Assembly (NCBI RefSeq): GCF_030056735.1
Contig: NZ_JASHKN010000002.1
Span: 1-64,000 of the forward strand
DNA length: 64,000 nucleotides
Reading direction: 5' to 3'
Origin: Rhodococcus sp. IEGM 1409
Lineage (GTDB): Bacteria; Actinomycetota; Actinomycetes; Mycobacteriales; Mycobacteriaceae
Below are positions 1-9,137 of the stretch, piece after piece; the stretch's first letter is position 1; every line of letters begins with the position of its first letter. The notes under the pieces were generated by a model that had not been told where the DNA came from, searched no databases, and saw only the letters and a program-made list of their open reading frames with translations. A program made the position numbers and the translations under genes.

Positions 1-2
1 CT

Positions 3-2696
3 GGGTTCGCGGACAGGTTCGGGCGGATCCTCGGTGCCGTCGTTGCTGATCAGTCAATCGTTCTGGGTGACATCGATATTCTGGATTCTGTTGAGCGTTC
101 GTTGGTGCTCGAGGGGTGGAATGACACTGTTCACGAGTTGACTGGTGGTGCGTTGTTGCTCGATGGGTTCTTCGGGCAGGTGGCGGCGACGCCGGGTGCG
201 GTGGCGGTGGTGTTCGAGGGGCAGTCGCTGTCGTATGCGGAGTTCGGGTCTCGGGTGAGTCGCCTTGCGCGGTATTTGATTTCGGTGGGTGTGGGGCCGG
301 AGTCGTTGGTGGCGTTGGCGATGCGCCGGTCGGTTGATCTTGTGGTGGGTATGTATGCGGTGGTTGCTGCGGGTGGGGCGTATGTGCCGTTGGATCCGGA
401 TCATCCGGTCGAGCGCAATGGTCATATTCTCGGGACTGCGGCGCCGGTGTGTGTGTTGTCGACTGCTGGTGACGGTGTGGTGTTGCCGGGTGAGTTCGAT
501 GTGGTGTTGATCGACGAGTTGGATGTGTCCGGGTTCTCGGATGCGCCTGTTTCTGATGTGGATCGTGTTTCGCCGTTGCGGGGTTCGAATGCTGCGTATG
601 TGATTTTCACGTCGGGTTCGACGGGGAAGCCGAAGGGTGTGGCGGTTTCGCATGCGGCGATCGTCAATCAGATGGCGTGGATGCAGGGTCGGTATGTTCT
701 GACTGGGTCGGATGTGTATTTGCAGAAGACGGCGACGACGTTCGATGTGTCGTTGTGGGGTTTCTTCTTGCCGTTGGCGGTGGGTGCTCGGTTGGTGGTG
801 GCTACTCATGACGGTCATCGGGATCCGGGGTATTTGGCGTCGGTGATCGCTGATCAGGGTGTGACGGTGACGGATTTCGTGCCGACGATGTTGTCGGTGT
901 TCGCGGGTGCGGTGTCTGCGGAGTTGTTGGGTTCGTTGCGTGATGTGTTCGTCATCGGTGAGGCGTTGCCGGCGCAGGCGGTGCGTGATTTCGGTGTGGT
1001 GTCGGGTGCTCGGGTTCATAATCTGTATGGTCCGACCGAGGCTGCGGTGTCGATCACGTTCGCGGATGTGACGGGTGTCGTCGATGGTGGTGTGGTGTCT
1101 ATTGGTGTGCCGCAGTGGAATTCGCAGGTGTTCGTGTTGGATTCGCGGTTGCGTCCGGTGCCGGTGGGTGTTGCGGGTGAGTTGTATCTGGCGGGTGATC
1201 AGTTGGCTCGTGGGTATGTTTCTCGTCCGGATTTGTCGGCGGATCGCTTCGTGGCGAATCCGTTCACCGATGGCAGTGGTGGGGATCGGATGTATCGCAC
1301 GGGGGACTTGGTGCGGTGGGGCGGGTCGGGTGAGCTCGAGTACATCGGTCGTACCGATTTCCAGGTGAAGTTCCGTGGTCAGCGGATCGAGTTGGGGGAG
1401 ATCGAGTCGGCGTTGGTGGCCGATGTGTCGGTGTCTGTGTCGTCGGTGGCTGTGGTGTCGACGGTGACCGGTGATCAGTTGGTGGGGTATGTGGTGCCGG
1501 CGTCGGGTGCGGTGGTTGATACTGCGGCGTTGGTGGATTCGTTGGGGTCGGTGTTGCCGTCGTATATGGTGCCGTCGCAGATCATGGTGTTGGATGCGTT
1601 CCCGTTGAATGCTTCGGGGAAGTTGGATCGGAAGTTGTTGCCGGAGCCGGTGTTCGAGGTTGCGGTGTTCAGGGCTCCGGTGACCGAGGTCGAGCGACTC
1701 GTTGCTTCTGTCTTCGAGGAATTGCTAGGTATCGATCGGGTCGGTCTCGATGACGATTTCTTCGAATTGGGCGGAAACTCCCTGATCGCGACGCAGTTGG
1801 CAGCGAAGTTGGGCCAAGCGATTTCGGCTGAGGTTCCGCTACGCATGCTATTCACCAGTTCGACTGTGTCGGAGATGTCCGACAAGTTGGTTACCGGTAT
1901 GCACGTGGGATTTGAACTGGATCTTGATGCCGCACTCGCAGTCACATTGCCCTTGCGTGCACGCGGATCTGAGCTTCCACTGTTTTGCGTGCACCCAATG
2001 GTCGGGCTGGCCTGGCCGTACGCACCTCTCGCCGCGTTCGTCGACAGATCGGTGCCGCTATACGGGCTGCAGACACCAGCGTTGACCGAGGAGGACTTTT
2101 CCGCGACTGCACTGACCGACTACATAGATCGGTATGTGTCGGAGATCCGATCAGTGCAACCGCAGGGTCCGTACAGACTTCTGGGTTGGTCGTTCGGTGG
2201 AGTTGTCGCACATGGAATCGCGGCAAGGCTCGAGGCCTTGGGCGAGAAGGTAAGTGCCTTGGTCATTTTGGACGGCTCGCCCTTGAGCTTGGATGATGAA
2301 GCTTTTGCGACGATGGTCAGGCACGAAGTTGCTGGCTTGGGCGTCGTAATTCCGGATGACGAGGACCTCGAGAACCTGTCGATCGACTGTGCCAGTGATG
2401 TCCTGACCGCAGTGAATGGCGGAGCTATCGGGCTGAATGCCAGTGATATCAGGCGATTGTTCTCCAGCATCGCGCGAACGTCGGCGCTGACACGGGAGTA
2501 TGAACCGGCCACGTGCACGGGGCCGGTGCTGTTCGTGGGATCCAATGAAACCGAGGCCGACGGGGTCGATCCGTGGCGTCCACTGATCGACGGCGAAATC
2601 GATGTTCGTCGGGCAAACGTGAACCATGTTTCGATGATGACGCCAGAGGGTCTGGAGGAGATCGGCCCGATGATTGCCGCTGCGCTGAATTCCTGA
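3..2696 (+). CDS. Nonribosomal peptide synthetase, terminal module (5' end outside window)
   Basis: The reading frame is open from the window edge, so this is the C-terminal part of a larger NRPS. In order it shows the last residues of a condensation domain (to about base 100), an adenylation domain (about 150-1640), a carrier domain (about 1690-1880) and a type I thioesterase (about 1960-2690). Visible motifs are A3 [12 protein letters not shown]4 FDVSLW, A5 [10 protein letters not shown]7 YRTGDL, A10 NASGKLDR, the carrier site FFELGGNSL (phosphopantetheine serine) and the thioesterase nucleophile GWSFGG. The module therefore adds the last amino acid and releases the peptide by hydrolysis or cyclisation. 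My manual reading of the specificity residues is D-V-W-D-F-I-L-V-S-K. It shares positions with serine codes but has Asp and Ile where I expect His and Ser, so I do not assign a substrate. The adenylation part uses strongly G/T-biased codons unlike the thioesterase part. Confidence 0.95.
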   Translation, partial: GFADRFGRILGAVVADQSIVLGDIDILDSVERSLVLEGWNDTVHELTGGALLLDGFFGQVAATPGAVAVVFEGQSLSYAEFGSRVSRLARYLISVGVGPESLVALAMRRSVDLVVGMYAVVAAGGAYVPLDPDHPVERNGHILGTAAPVCVLSTAGDGVVLPGEFDVVLIDELDVSGFSDAPVSDVDRVSPLRGSNAAYVIFTSGSTGKPKGVAVSHAAIVNQMAWMQGRYVLTGSDVYLQKTATTFDVSLWGFFLPLAVGARLVVATHDGHRDPGYLASVIADQGVTVTDFVPTMLSVFAGAVSAELLGSLRDVFVIGEALPAQAVRDFGVVSGARVHNLYGPTEAAVSITFADVTGVVDGGVVSIGVPQWNSQVFVLDSRLRPVPVGVAGELYLAGDQLARGYVSRPDLSADRFVANPFTDGSGGDRMYRTGDLVRWGGSGELEYIGRTDFQVKFRGQRIELGEIESALVADVSVSVSSVAVVSTVTGDQLVGYVVPASGAVVDTAALVDSLGSVLPSYMVPSQIMVLDAFPLNASGKLDRKLLPEPVFEVAVFRAPVTEVERLVASVFEELLGIDRVGLDDDFFELGGNSLIATQLAAKLGQAISAEVPLRMLFTSSTVSEMSDKLVTGMHVGFELDLDAALAVTLPLRARGSELPLFCVHPMVGLAWPYAPLAAFVDRSVPLYGLQTPALTEEDFSATALTDYIDRYVSEIRSVQPQGPYRLLGWSFGGVVAHGIAARLEALGEKVSALVILDGSPLSLDDEAFATMVRHEVAGLGVVIPDDEDLENLSIDCASDVLTAVNGGAIGLNASDIRRLFSSIARTSALTREYEPATCTGPVLFVGSNETEADGVDPWRPLIDGEIDVRRANVNHVSMMTPEGLEEIGPMIAAALNS

Positions 2697-2783
2697 CCCG
2701 ATCTCCTCGCCCACGATCCGCGGGCCTGGTTAGGCGTCCCTCCGTCGAGCCAGATCCGCGGCCTGTACGAAGATACAAAAAAT

Positions 2784-2820
2784 AGTCTGGCGGCGTCGGA
2801 TTTCTCCGCGCCGCCAGACT
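2784..2820 (-). terminator. Intrinsic terminator between convergent NRPS and lipase genes
   Basis: A perfect 12-bp inverted repeat (2784-2795 with 2809-2820) carries a further 4-bp inner stem. On the minus strand it is followed directly by A then six T, the classic arrangement for ending the lipase transcript. The plus-strand side has no T run, so it may end the NRPS transcript less well. Confidence 0.85.
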
Positions 2821-2853
2821 ACTTCGGTCCTGCTGTCTACCTGCCTGACGCGC

Positions 2854-3777
2854 CTATTCGCAAGGGAGCGGGCGGTACTCGGGGTCAAGCGCTGATTTGA
2901 CGAGATCAAGCGTGTGAGGGTCGCTGACCAACTGCCCGTGGGACGCCGCGTTACCGGCACAGTTGTCTTGAGTCCAGACATTATGCACTATGGCGCCATC
3001 ACCCGGACTAAGGAAAGTTGCCTCGGGTGGCGTCGAGATTTCGTCGTGAGCTGAGGCGATTACGGTGTACTCGATATCGGGTTGCGTCTCGGAACCGGCG
3101 TTGAGCGCGGTCAAGAACGGTGTTCCGCTGAGTTGCTGGACACCGGCCGGCCCCCAGATCGCCTGGACGAGTAGATCGCCAGGGAGACCCATCGCAGACA
3201 ACGATCGTGCGTTCGCTTGAAGACCACCGAATGTAGTCCCGTGGTTGGTCGCGCCCAGACTGACGAGCGAGTGCACGGCATTTTTCGACGGATCTGCAGG
3301 GGTCGCTCCACCGTTGAACTTGAGGTACTGGCGAGCAACGACGCCACCCTGGGAATGACCGACGATATCCACCTGCGTCGCACCGGTGTGAAACTTCACC
3401 GAGTCAACGAACACTGCAAGCTCCTCTGCGGAGGTTGCAATGTCGGTGATCCCCCAATGCACAGCATTGGGATTCAGAATTTCCCGCACACCACCATAAT
3501 TCAGCGCAAAGACGCAGTAGCCCAAATCGGCAAGCTGAGGCGCCAAAACATCCCAGGTGTCGGTCATACTCATCCCGGTTCCGTGTACGAGTACCACCGG
3601 ACGGGGATGTTCCAGACTTGGCTTGCACCCCCAGTCGTTGGCGCCGACAGGGGAGGGCGCCACACTGGACAATCCGGGTGTAGGTTCGGCCGGATCTGCT
3701 GATACTGCTGCTGGCGTTCCAGCCAGAACGGCACAGGCCGCCAATGACGCCAGCGTGACCAGAGTGAATCGCTTCAA
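2854..3777 (-). CDS. Secreted lipase/esterase, alpha/beta hydrolase
   Basis: A 307-residue secreted hydrolase. A signal peptide (KRF start, hydrophobic stretch to about residue 24, cleavage near VSA) is followed by a proline-rich linker and an alpha/beta-hydrolase domain with the oxyanion HG motif (VLVHGTG) and nucleophile elbow GHSQGG, as in bacterial triacylglycerol lipases of the LipA/EstB type. The TTG at 3777 is chosen because GAGGAA lies five bases upstream; the frame is open to 3828 but that adds a charged segment before the signal peptide. It is convergent with the NRPS and lies downstream of the mycolyltransferase, 67 bases away on the same strand. The substrate is unknown; an acyl ester of an envelope lipid or of the neighbouring peptide product is possible. 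Confidence 0.85.
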   Translation of the reverse strand: MKRFTLVTLASLAACAVLAGTPAAVSADPAEPTPGLSSVAPSPVGANDWGCKPSLEHPRPVVLVHGTGMSMTDTWDVLAPQLADLGYCVFALNYGGVREILNPNAVHWGITDIATSAEELAVFVDSVKFHTGATQVDIVGHSQGGVVARQYLKFNGGATPADPSKNAVHSLVSLGATNHGTTFGGLQANARSLSAMGLPGDLLVQAIWGPAGVQQLSGTPFLTALNAGSETQPDIEYTVIASAHDEISTPPEATFLSPGDGAIVHNVWTQDNCAGNAASHGQLVSDPHTLDLVKSALDPEYRPLPCE

Positions 3778-3844
3778 TTCTTTCCTCGCGTGCTGAATCT
3801 GGTTGTTCGCTTTGCTTCTTGCTCCCAAAATCTGCGTCTCGGGA

Positions 3845-4909
3845 TCAGACCCCGAGGGACTGGGCGATGAACGGCCATGACTTGTGCAGATCGTCTTGCC
3901 AGTAACCCCACGAATGCGTGCCTACGGGACGGAAGTCCACAGTTGCCGGGATATTGAGGTCGGCAAGACGTCGAGCGAGGTTTCCGGTGCAGATGCTAGT
4001 CGCGAATTCAATCGGTCCTCCCACAACAATCTGGTCGAACATCGCTGCTCGTCCGTCCTGAATGCGAGGGTTCTCCGGGGTATCGTTCGGAAAACCGGGC
4101 AGGCCACTACCCGTGCTGATGTACAGGGGAGTGCCACGCAGCTTCTCCGCGTTGACGACCGGGTCGTGTTCTACCCATCCCGGACCATCGAAGGGGCCCC
4201 ACATGTTCTGAATGTCGCCAACTCCGCCGATCCATTCAGTGGTTGCTCGAACGAAGGCCTGCCCCATCGGGTCGCTGGTCTGTGCACAACCTGAATAGGA
4301 CGCAACGGACTTGTAGAACCCTGGGTATTCGATCGCGAGATTCAGAACAGAGGTCGCAGACATCGAGATAGCTGCAATCGACTGATCGCCGTTACTGCCG
4401 AGTGCCTTGTTCAGAAGTGGAGGAAGCTCCTTGCCCAGAAAGGTGCTCCACATGTTCTTTCCGAGGACGGAATCTTCCTTCTCCCAGTCGGTGTAGTACG
4501 ACATCAGGCCTTTGGCCGGAATCGCAACATTGACGTTCTTGTCGGCGAAGAAATCAACCACATCAGTTTGGCGGTCCCACGTTGCTGTGCCTTCTCCACC
4601 GTCAGCGCCGTTGAGCAGGTAGAGAATGGGGCGCGGCTGAGAGTTGTCTGCAGGCAAGATCACCTGAATGGGGACCGACTTGTCCATCGATGCTGCGTAG
4701 ACATTTACGACGATCTGGCGATCATTGACTCGCTCGACAGATTCGATGTACGACCCGTCCGAATCGTCCTGTGCAGCATCTCCCCCACCCTGGTGTGCAG
4801 TGGGCGCGGCACCGGCGATGCCCACGCTGCTGGAAACAAGGACGACGCTTGCCGCCATCAGTGCACCTACGACGGTGCGCCTCCAGGGGGACCGAAATTT
4901 TCGAGTCAA
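3845..4909 (-). CDS. Mycolyltransferase, antigen 85 / corynomycolyltransferase family
   Basis: A 354-residue exported enzyme with an N-terminal twin-arginine-like and hydrophobic signal ending near GAA, followed by an esterase-D/antigen-85 fold. The nucleophile elbow reads AISMSA (family GLSMSG, so Gly is replaced by Ala) and the catalytic histidine lies in GTHSWGYW near the C terminus. Family members move mycolic acids between trehalose monomycolate, trehalose dimycolate and arabinogalactan outside the membrane, which supports a mycolate-bearing host. The TTG at 4909 is preferred over TTG 4933 because AAAGG lies seven bases upstream. It precedes the lipase on the same strand and may share its transcript. 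The spacer 4910-5052 up to the ABC permease gene holds no gene. Confidence 0.88.
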   Translation of the reverse strand: MTRKFRSPWRRTVVGALMAASVVLVSSSVGIAGAAPTAHQGGGDAAQDDSDGSYIESVERVNDRQIVVNVYAASMDKSVPIQVILPADNSQPRPILYLLNGADGGEGTATWDRQTDVVDFFADKNVNVAIPAKGLMSYYTDWEKEDSVLGKNMWSTFLGKELPPLLNKALGSNGDQSIAAISMSATSVLNLAIEYPGFYKSVASYSGCAQTSDPMGQAFVRATTEWIGGVGDIQNMWGPFDGPGWVEHDPVVNAEKLRGTPLYISTGSGLPGFPNDTPENPRIQDGRAAMFDQIVVGGPIEFATSICTGNLARRLADLNIPATVDFRPVGTHSWGYWQDDLHKSWPFIAQSLGV

Positions 4910-5052
4910 GACAACGCCTTTCGGTTGGTTCAACTGTGCTGCCGGAACTGCTCGGCAATCGTGTTTCGTGAGTCTGAACTACTTGTAATTCGGATGGTCA
5001 GCCGTAGACGTTACCGCGCGTACGGATTCACCAGGCAATACCCAGATGGTTA

Positions 5053-5910
5053 TCAGTCCGAAGCGGCGCGTCGGTATCCGAGTATCGCTGGATAGATGAA
5101 CACCACCACCATCCCGACCGCCCAGGCCAATGTCTTGAGGAGGGGTTCGGCGACGGGGCCCCCCAAGGAGAGGCCTTTCATCGCATCGATTGCCACGGAC
5201 ATTGGCTGCTCGGCAACAACTGGTTGCAGCCACTTCGGGTAAGCCATCACCGGTACAAAGCCGGAGTTGAAGAACATCAACAGCGTGCAGGAGATCGACA
5301 CGATCTCCACAAGCGGCAGATTGTCCGCCACGGTTGCCAGCGCCGTGACCATCATCGCGAAGCCGATGCCGAAAACGATCGGCAATGCCAAGAGTGCCAC
5401 TGCGGCCAGGGGACCCTGGTTGAATCTGAATCCCAACAGATAGCCGACACCAAGGATGACGATGGAGGTGACGAGAACTCGCACTGCTTCGGCGATCATG
5501 CGTCCGACCAGGCCCGAGGCACGATGCGCCGGGAGAGTCCAGAACCGGCTCAGGAGTCCAGATGCTCGTTCGCCTTTGAGTCCGACTGCGCTCGCAATCG
5601 AGCCGAACATGGCGCCAACGAGGATGATCAGCGGTACCGTTCCGAAGATGCTCGATTGGCCAGTCGCTGCTGTAATCGAATTGCCCAAGACGACTCGGAA
5701 CATCAACAGCATGAACGCTGGATACACAAGAGCTTGAATGGTGGTAGATGGATCGCGCAGCCAGGTGAGCAACAAACGTTTGGCCTGAATCCCGCTGTGC
5801 ACGACCAGAGCCTTGAACGAGTTCTCAGGGAGCGCTTTGTCCGGGTAGGGAAAGTTGAACCCCTCGGCGGGGCGGACGGCCGCCATGAAACGATCTGTCG
5901 GTTCGCTCAT
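5053..5910 (-). CDS. ABC-2 type permease, DrrB/DrrC family
   Basis: A 285-residue integral membrane protein with about six hydrophobic segments after a polar N terminus of about 55 residues, as in the DrrB/DrrC permeases of daunorubicin-type and PDIM-type exporters. The ATG at 5910 overlaps the stop of the preceding permease as ATGA; the open frame extends to 5973 but only inside that gene. It is the last gene of an ATPase-permease-permease operon, so two different permeases and one ATPase form the pump. The substrate cannot be read from sequence. Context suggests the NRPS product or a lipid that the mycolyltransferase handles. Confidence 0.88.
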   Translation of the reverse strand: MSEPTDRFMAAVRPAEGFNFPYPDKALPENSFKALVVHSGIQAKRLLLTWLRDPSTTIQALVYPAFMLLMFRVVLGNSITAATGQSSIFGTVPLIILVGAMFGSIASAVGLKGERASGLLSRFWTLPAHRASGLVGRMIAEAVRVLVTSIVILGVGYLLGFRFNQGPLAAVALLALPIVFGIGFAMMVTALATVADNLPLVEIVSISCTLLMFFNSGFVPVMAYPKWLQPVVAEQPMSVAIDAMKGLSLGGPVAEPLLKTLAWAVGMVVVFIYPAILGYRRAASD

Positions 5911-6770
5911 GACCGCCTCATACTTGCCCAGAACGCGAGTGGCGCGAAGAAGACGATCAACCCGATCGTCCACGCAACGACGGGAAACAGGACGCCCCAG
6001 GTGACTCCGCCTTGCGCAAGATCACGCATGGCGAATGAAAACTGCGATACCGGTTGATTGCGCACGAACGGCCGAATCCATTCGGGAAAGCCAGTCTCGG
6101 GCGCGAAACCGCAGGACAACATCCCCAGAATCAATTGGGGGAGTGTCAGCGCCTGACTGGTGGCTTGTGGACTCTTCGACAGTGAACCGATTGCATCACC
6201 GGCGAAGGACAGACAAGTACTGAACGCGAGGGCGATCGCACAAAACAAAACTGCCTGACCCACGCCTGCGGAGAATCGGAAACCGATCAAGTGGCCGAAA
6301 GTCAATGCCGCGGCGAGTGAGACCGTCGAACGGACGAAGCCACTCGATTGACGAGACAACAGCGGTACGGGGCCGACGACCGGCATGGTTTTCATGCGGT
6401 TACTGAAGCCGGTGATCGACTCGGTCGAAGACATCTGAGCGGCGGAGATCGATGTGAATGCCATGGCTTGCAGCACGATGATCGGCATCAAGAACTGGGC
6501 ATAGTTGATGCCCTGAAGTTGCATGACGAACTTCAACGGAAGGTAGAAACCGATCGTGAAGATCAATGGCGCGACTACCGCGATCAGTAGTTCGTAGCGC
6601 TTCACCATGGATTTGACGGTGCGTGCCGTCAGCACCCACCACTGATTGATCGCTGACGGATGTGGTCGGCGGTGCTTGCCAACGCTCAATGCCTCGGGGA
6701 CTGCAATCTTGCTGCGAGTGCCCCCGCGGACAGTCACTTGATCGACCCCGAATTTTGTAGTTGTCGTCAC
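5907..6770 (-). CDS. ABC-2 type permease, DrrB/DrrC family
   Basis: A 287-residue membrane protein, second permease of the exporter. A basic N-terminal tail of about 50 residues is followed by six hydrophobic segments and the FAPETGFPEWIRP stretch typical of DrrB/C proteins; the other permease has FVPVMAYPKWLQP at the same place. The start is GTG 6770, overlapping the ATPase stop as GTGA. The two permeases are clearly paralogous but diverged, which fits a heterodimeric channel. Confidence 0.88.
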   Translation of the reverse strand: MTTTTKFGVDQVTVRGGTRSKIAVPEALSVGKHRRPHPSAINQWWVLTARTVKSMVKRYELLIAVVAPLIFTIGFYLPLKFVMQLQGINYAQFLMPIIVLQAMAFTSISAAQMSSTESITGFSNRMKTMPVVGPVPLLSRQSSGFVRSTVSLAAALTFGHLIGFRFSAGVGQAVLFCAIALAFSTCLSFAGDAIGSLSKSPQATSQALTLPQLILGMLSCGFAPETGFPEWIRPFVRNQPVSQFSFAMRDLAQGGVTWGVLFPVVAWTIGLIVFFAPLAFWASMRRS

Positions 6771-7738
6771 GGTGTCTCGCTCACGTGCTGTTCACCTGTG
6801 AGTGAAAGGAAGACATCATCGAGTGACGGACGACGAAGCGCAATGTCTGCAAGCGGAATCCGTGCGTGGTCCAGACGACGCAGTGCTTCGGAGAGCGTTC
6901 CTGCGCCGACAGGTGCGGGGATTGCGATCCGCCCGCTCTCTTGTGCCAGATCGAATCTGAAGTCGCGGGGGACCAGATTGCCCAGCGCATGGACCGCGTG
7001 AGGCAGCTGTTTGAGATCTGCGGGCACGATCTCGCAGAAGCTTGCGCCGGTTCGAGCCTTCAATTGGTCAGCAGTCCCCTCGGCAATGACTGCGCCTTTG
7101 TCGATGACGATGATGTTGTCGCTCAGTAAATCTGCTTCTTCGAGGTACTGGGTTGTCAGGAGCACGGTGATTCCCTGCTCCTTCAGTGACTGAACCAGCG
7201 ACCAGACGCTCTGCCGACTGCGCGGATCCAAGCCAGTGGTCGGCTCGTCGAGGAAAACCACCTCGGGGCGAACAACCAGGCCACACGCGATATCGATTCG
7301 TCGGCGCATACCGCCGGAGTAGTTCCTGACTACTCGGGATCCAGCCTCGACTAGGTCGAATTGAGAGAGCAGGTCGGCAGCGCGCACCTTTGCTGACATT
7401 CGGTCGAGCCCCATCAACCTGCCGAACAGCTCGATGTTCTCGCGGCCGGTGAGTGAATCGTCCAGGGCGGCGAACTGCCCGGTCATCATGATGGAGCGTC
7501 GAACCTCTGGAGCATTGCGTACGACGTCGTAGCCGGCCACCATCGCGCGTCCACTGGTAGGGCGAATGAGCGTGGAGAGGACCTTCACCGTGGTTGTCTT
7601 GCCTGCGCCGTTGGGACCCAAGATGCCGAGCACTGTCCCGCGTGGGGCGGTGAAGTTGATCCCTCGCAGCGCGTGCACGTTCTTGAAGGACTTGTGTACG
7701 TCCTCCACTAGTACCGCTGCGTCCGTGGAAAAGGGCAT
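6767..7738 (-). CDS. ABC transporter ATP-binding protein, DrrA family
   Basis: A 323-residue ATPase with Walker A GPNGAGKTT, signature NYSGGMRRR, Walker B VVFLDEPTTGLD and the switch region after LLTTQYLEEAD. The roughly 80-residue C-terminal domain is typical of DrrA proteins of antibiotic and lipid exporters. The ATG at 7738 has GGAG five bases upstream; the frame is open to 7792 but without such a site. It is the first gene of the operon and is coupled by GTGA overlap to the first permease. It powers the two permeases from the cytoplasmic face. Confidence 0.9.
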   Translation of the reverse strand: MPFSTDAAVLVEDVHKSFKNVHALRGINFTAPRGTVLGILGPNGAGKTTTVKVLSTLIRPTSGRAMVAGYDVVRNAPEVRRSIMMTGQFAALDDSLTGRENIELFGRLMGLDRMSAKVRAADLLSQFDLVEAGSRVVRNYSGGMRRRIDIACGLVVRPEVVFLDEPTTGLDPRSRQSVWSLVQSLKEQGITVLLTTQYLEEADLLSDNIIVIDKGAVIAEGTADQLKARTGASFCEIVPADLKQLPHAVHALGNLVPRDFRFDLAQESGRIAIPAPVGAGTLSEALRRLDHARIPLADIALRRPSLDDVFLSLTGEQHVSETP

Positions 7739-8143
7739 CAACACTCCGCTGTCTGCATTGTCGGAACGGGCACGCGCTCCCGACGGGCGCACAGATGCCT
7801 TCTGTCTTCTATCCGTGATCTCCGCTCAGATGTTACCGGAGGGTCAAACCGACACTCGGACAATCGGACGCATGACAGGGGGCCTGTGGCTTCTGCCAGC
7901 AACTCTCACCTTCGATTTCACCTTGTGGTAAGAATCACAAAGTTCTTTCTGTAACGTAAAGATCTCCTCTAATTGAACGAATGACCAAATCGATTTGTAG
8001 TGCATCTACGCAGGTGGGTATTCGACTGCGTCGCACGAAGGTCTTTGATTTGACCGGTGATGAAAGTCCTCCGGTTCCTCCCGGTGGGTCCCCCGGGGCC
8101 GCTGCTCAAAGTCTTGTGGAGAGATTCACGATATCGTTGGGAA
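7739..8143. other. Divergent intergenic region without gene
   Basis: About 400 bases between the exporter operon (leftward) and the glycosyltransferase (rightward). The right half, from about 7920, is visibly richer in A+T. Promoters for both sides must lie here, but I find no hexamer pair with good spacing. The open stretch 8057-8143, in frame with the glycosyltransferase, could be a longer N terminus of that gene. Confidence 0.6.
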
Positions 8144-9001
8144 ATGGCGAACGCGACGTTGTCGGTGGTTGTTCCGGCTTTTAATGAATCTGAATACATC
8201 GAAACATGCATCGAAGCGCTCATCGCTCAAGGTGAATATGTCGACGAAATTATCGTTGTTGACAATAATTCCTCGGACGACACTTCCGAGTTGATCAAGA
8301 AGTATCAAAATAATTGCACCAAAGTTCGGCTTCTCATTGAATCGCGCCCCGGGGTGGTGCATGCGAGAAACAAGGGGTTTGACGCGGCGAGTGGAGACAT
8401 TATCGGGCGTATCGATGCAGATACGATCGTGGGGGAAGATTGGGCAGTCGCGGTACACGAATTTTTCGAGCGCCGCGACGATTTCTCGGGCGTAACCGGC
8501 CTGACTTACCTTTATGAATCTCCGATCGCCGGCCTTCAGCGCCGATGGACGAATTGGCGACTCGGTCGCGGGGCCGAGGACGCAGTTCGGCCCGTTGTTG
8601 CAGTTCCAGGCAGCAACATGGCGATGCGTCGATCGGCTTGGTTGGCCGTCAGGGACGCGGTCAGCGATCGAACCGATATTCACGAGGATATTGATCTATC
8701 CCTCTGCATGACGCATGTTCGTTGCGCTGTCGGGCAGATTTCCAGCATGGCCGCGAAGGTTTCGGGCAGACGTGGAGTTAGTTCGCCGCGTGTGTATGCC
8801 CGATATAACCGAGCGTCAAAGAAAACCCTCGAGCATCACGGTGTATCGAATTGGAAGTTGACGTTCTTGATTGCAGCGGACAGTCTTCTGCATGCAATTT
8901 TATGGCCTCTTTATCGAATGTATGACAAGAATTCCGGACAACTCTCTTCTCGTGTCTTGGGTCGGAGGCAGAGTGCGAGGGATCTTCCCGTCTTTTCGTG
9001 A
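8144..9001 (+). CDS. Glycosyltransferase family 2
   Basis: A 285-residue GT-A fold enzyme. It opens with LSVVVPAFNESEYI, then VDNNSSDDT, the metal/nucleotide-binding IDADT (DxD), and the acceptor-side motifs PGSNMAMRRSAW and HEDIDLSL usual for family 2 inverting transferases. The C terminus has one amphipathic or weakly hydrophobic stretch but no clear membrane helix. The ATG 8144 is chosen because the family motif begins a few residues later; GTG 8057 in the same frame would add 29 residues. It stands alone in A+T-richer DNA between the exporter and the N-oxygenase operon, convergent with the latter. Sugar and acceptor are unknown; a wall glycan or a natural product are both possible. Confidence 0.85.
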   Translation: MANATLSVVVPAFNESEYIETCIEALIAQGEYVDEIIVVDNNSSDDTSELIKKYQNNCTKVRLLIESRPGVVHARNKGFDAASGDIIGRIDADTIVGEDWAVAVHEFFERRDDFSGVTGLTYLYESPIAGLQRRWTNWRLGRGAEDAVRPVVAVPGSNMAMRRSAWLAVRDAVSDRTDIHEDIDLSLCMTHVRCAVGQISSMAAKVSGRRGVSSPRVYARYNRASKKTLEHHGVSNWKLTFLIAADSLLHAILWPLYRMYDKNSGQLSSRVLGRRQSARDLPVFS

Positions 9002-9137
9002 GAAGTCCGTCTGGTATGGATTCGCTCACGATCTTCTCTAGCTGAGTGGTCGGGAGTGCCCGATAGTTGCGGAATATTGTTGGATCGGGTTCGTTGAGGG
9101 CACTTTCTTTTATTGCACAGGATTAACTGGAAAGATC

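Noticed and set aside
54-1019. Long open frame of 321 codons antisense to the NRPS
   Set aside because: Its translation is a low-complexity Arg/His/Thr-rich string produced by the biased codons of the adenylation domain on the other strand, with no domain or ribosome site.
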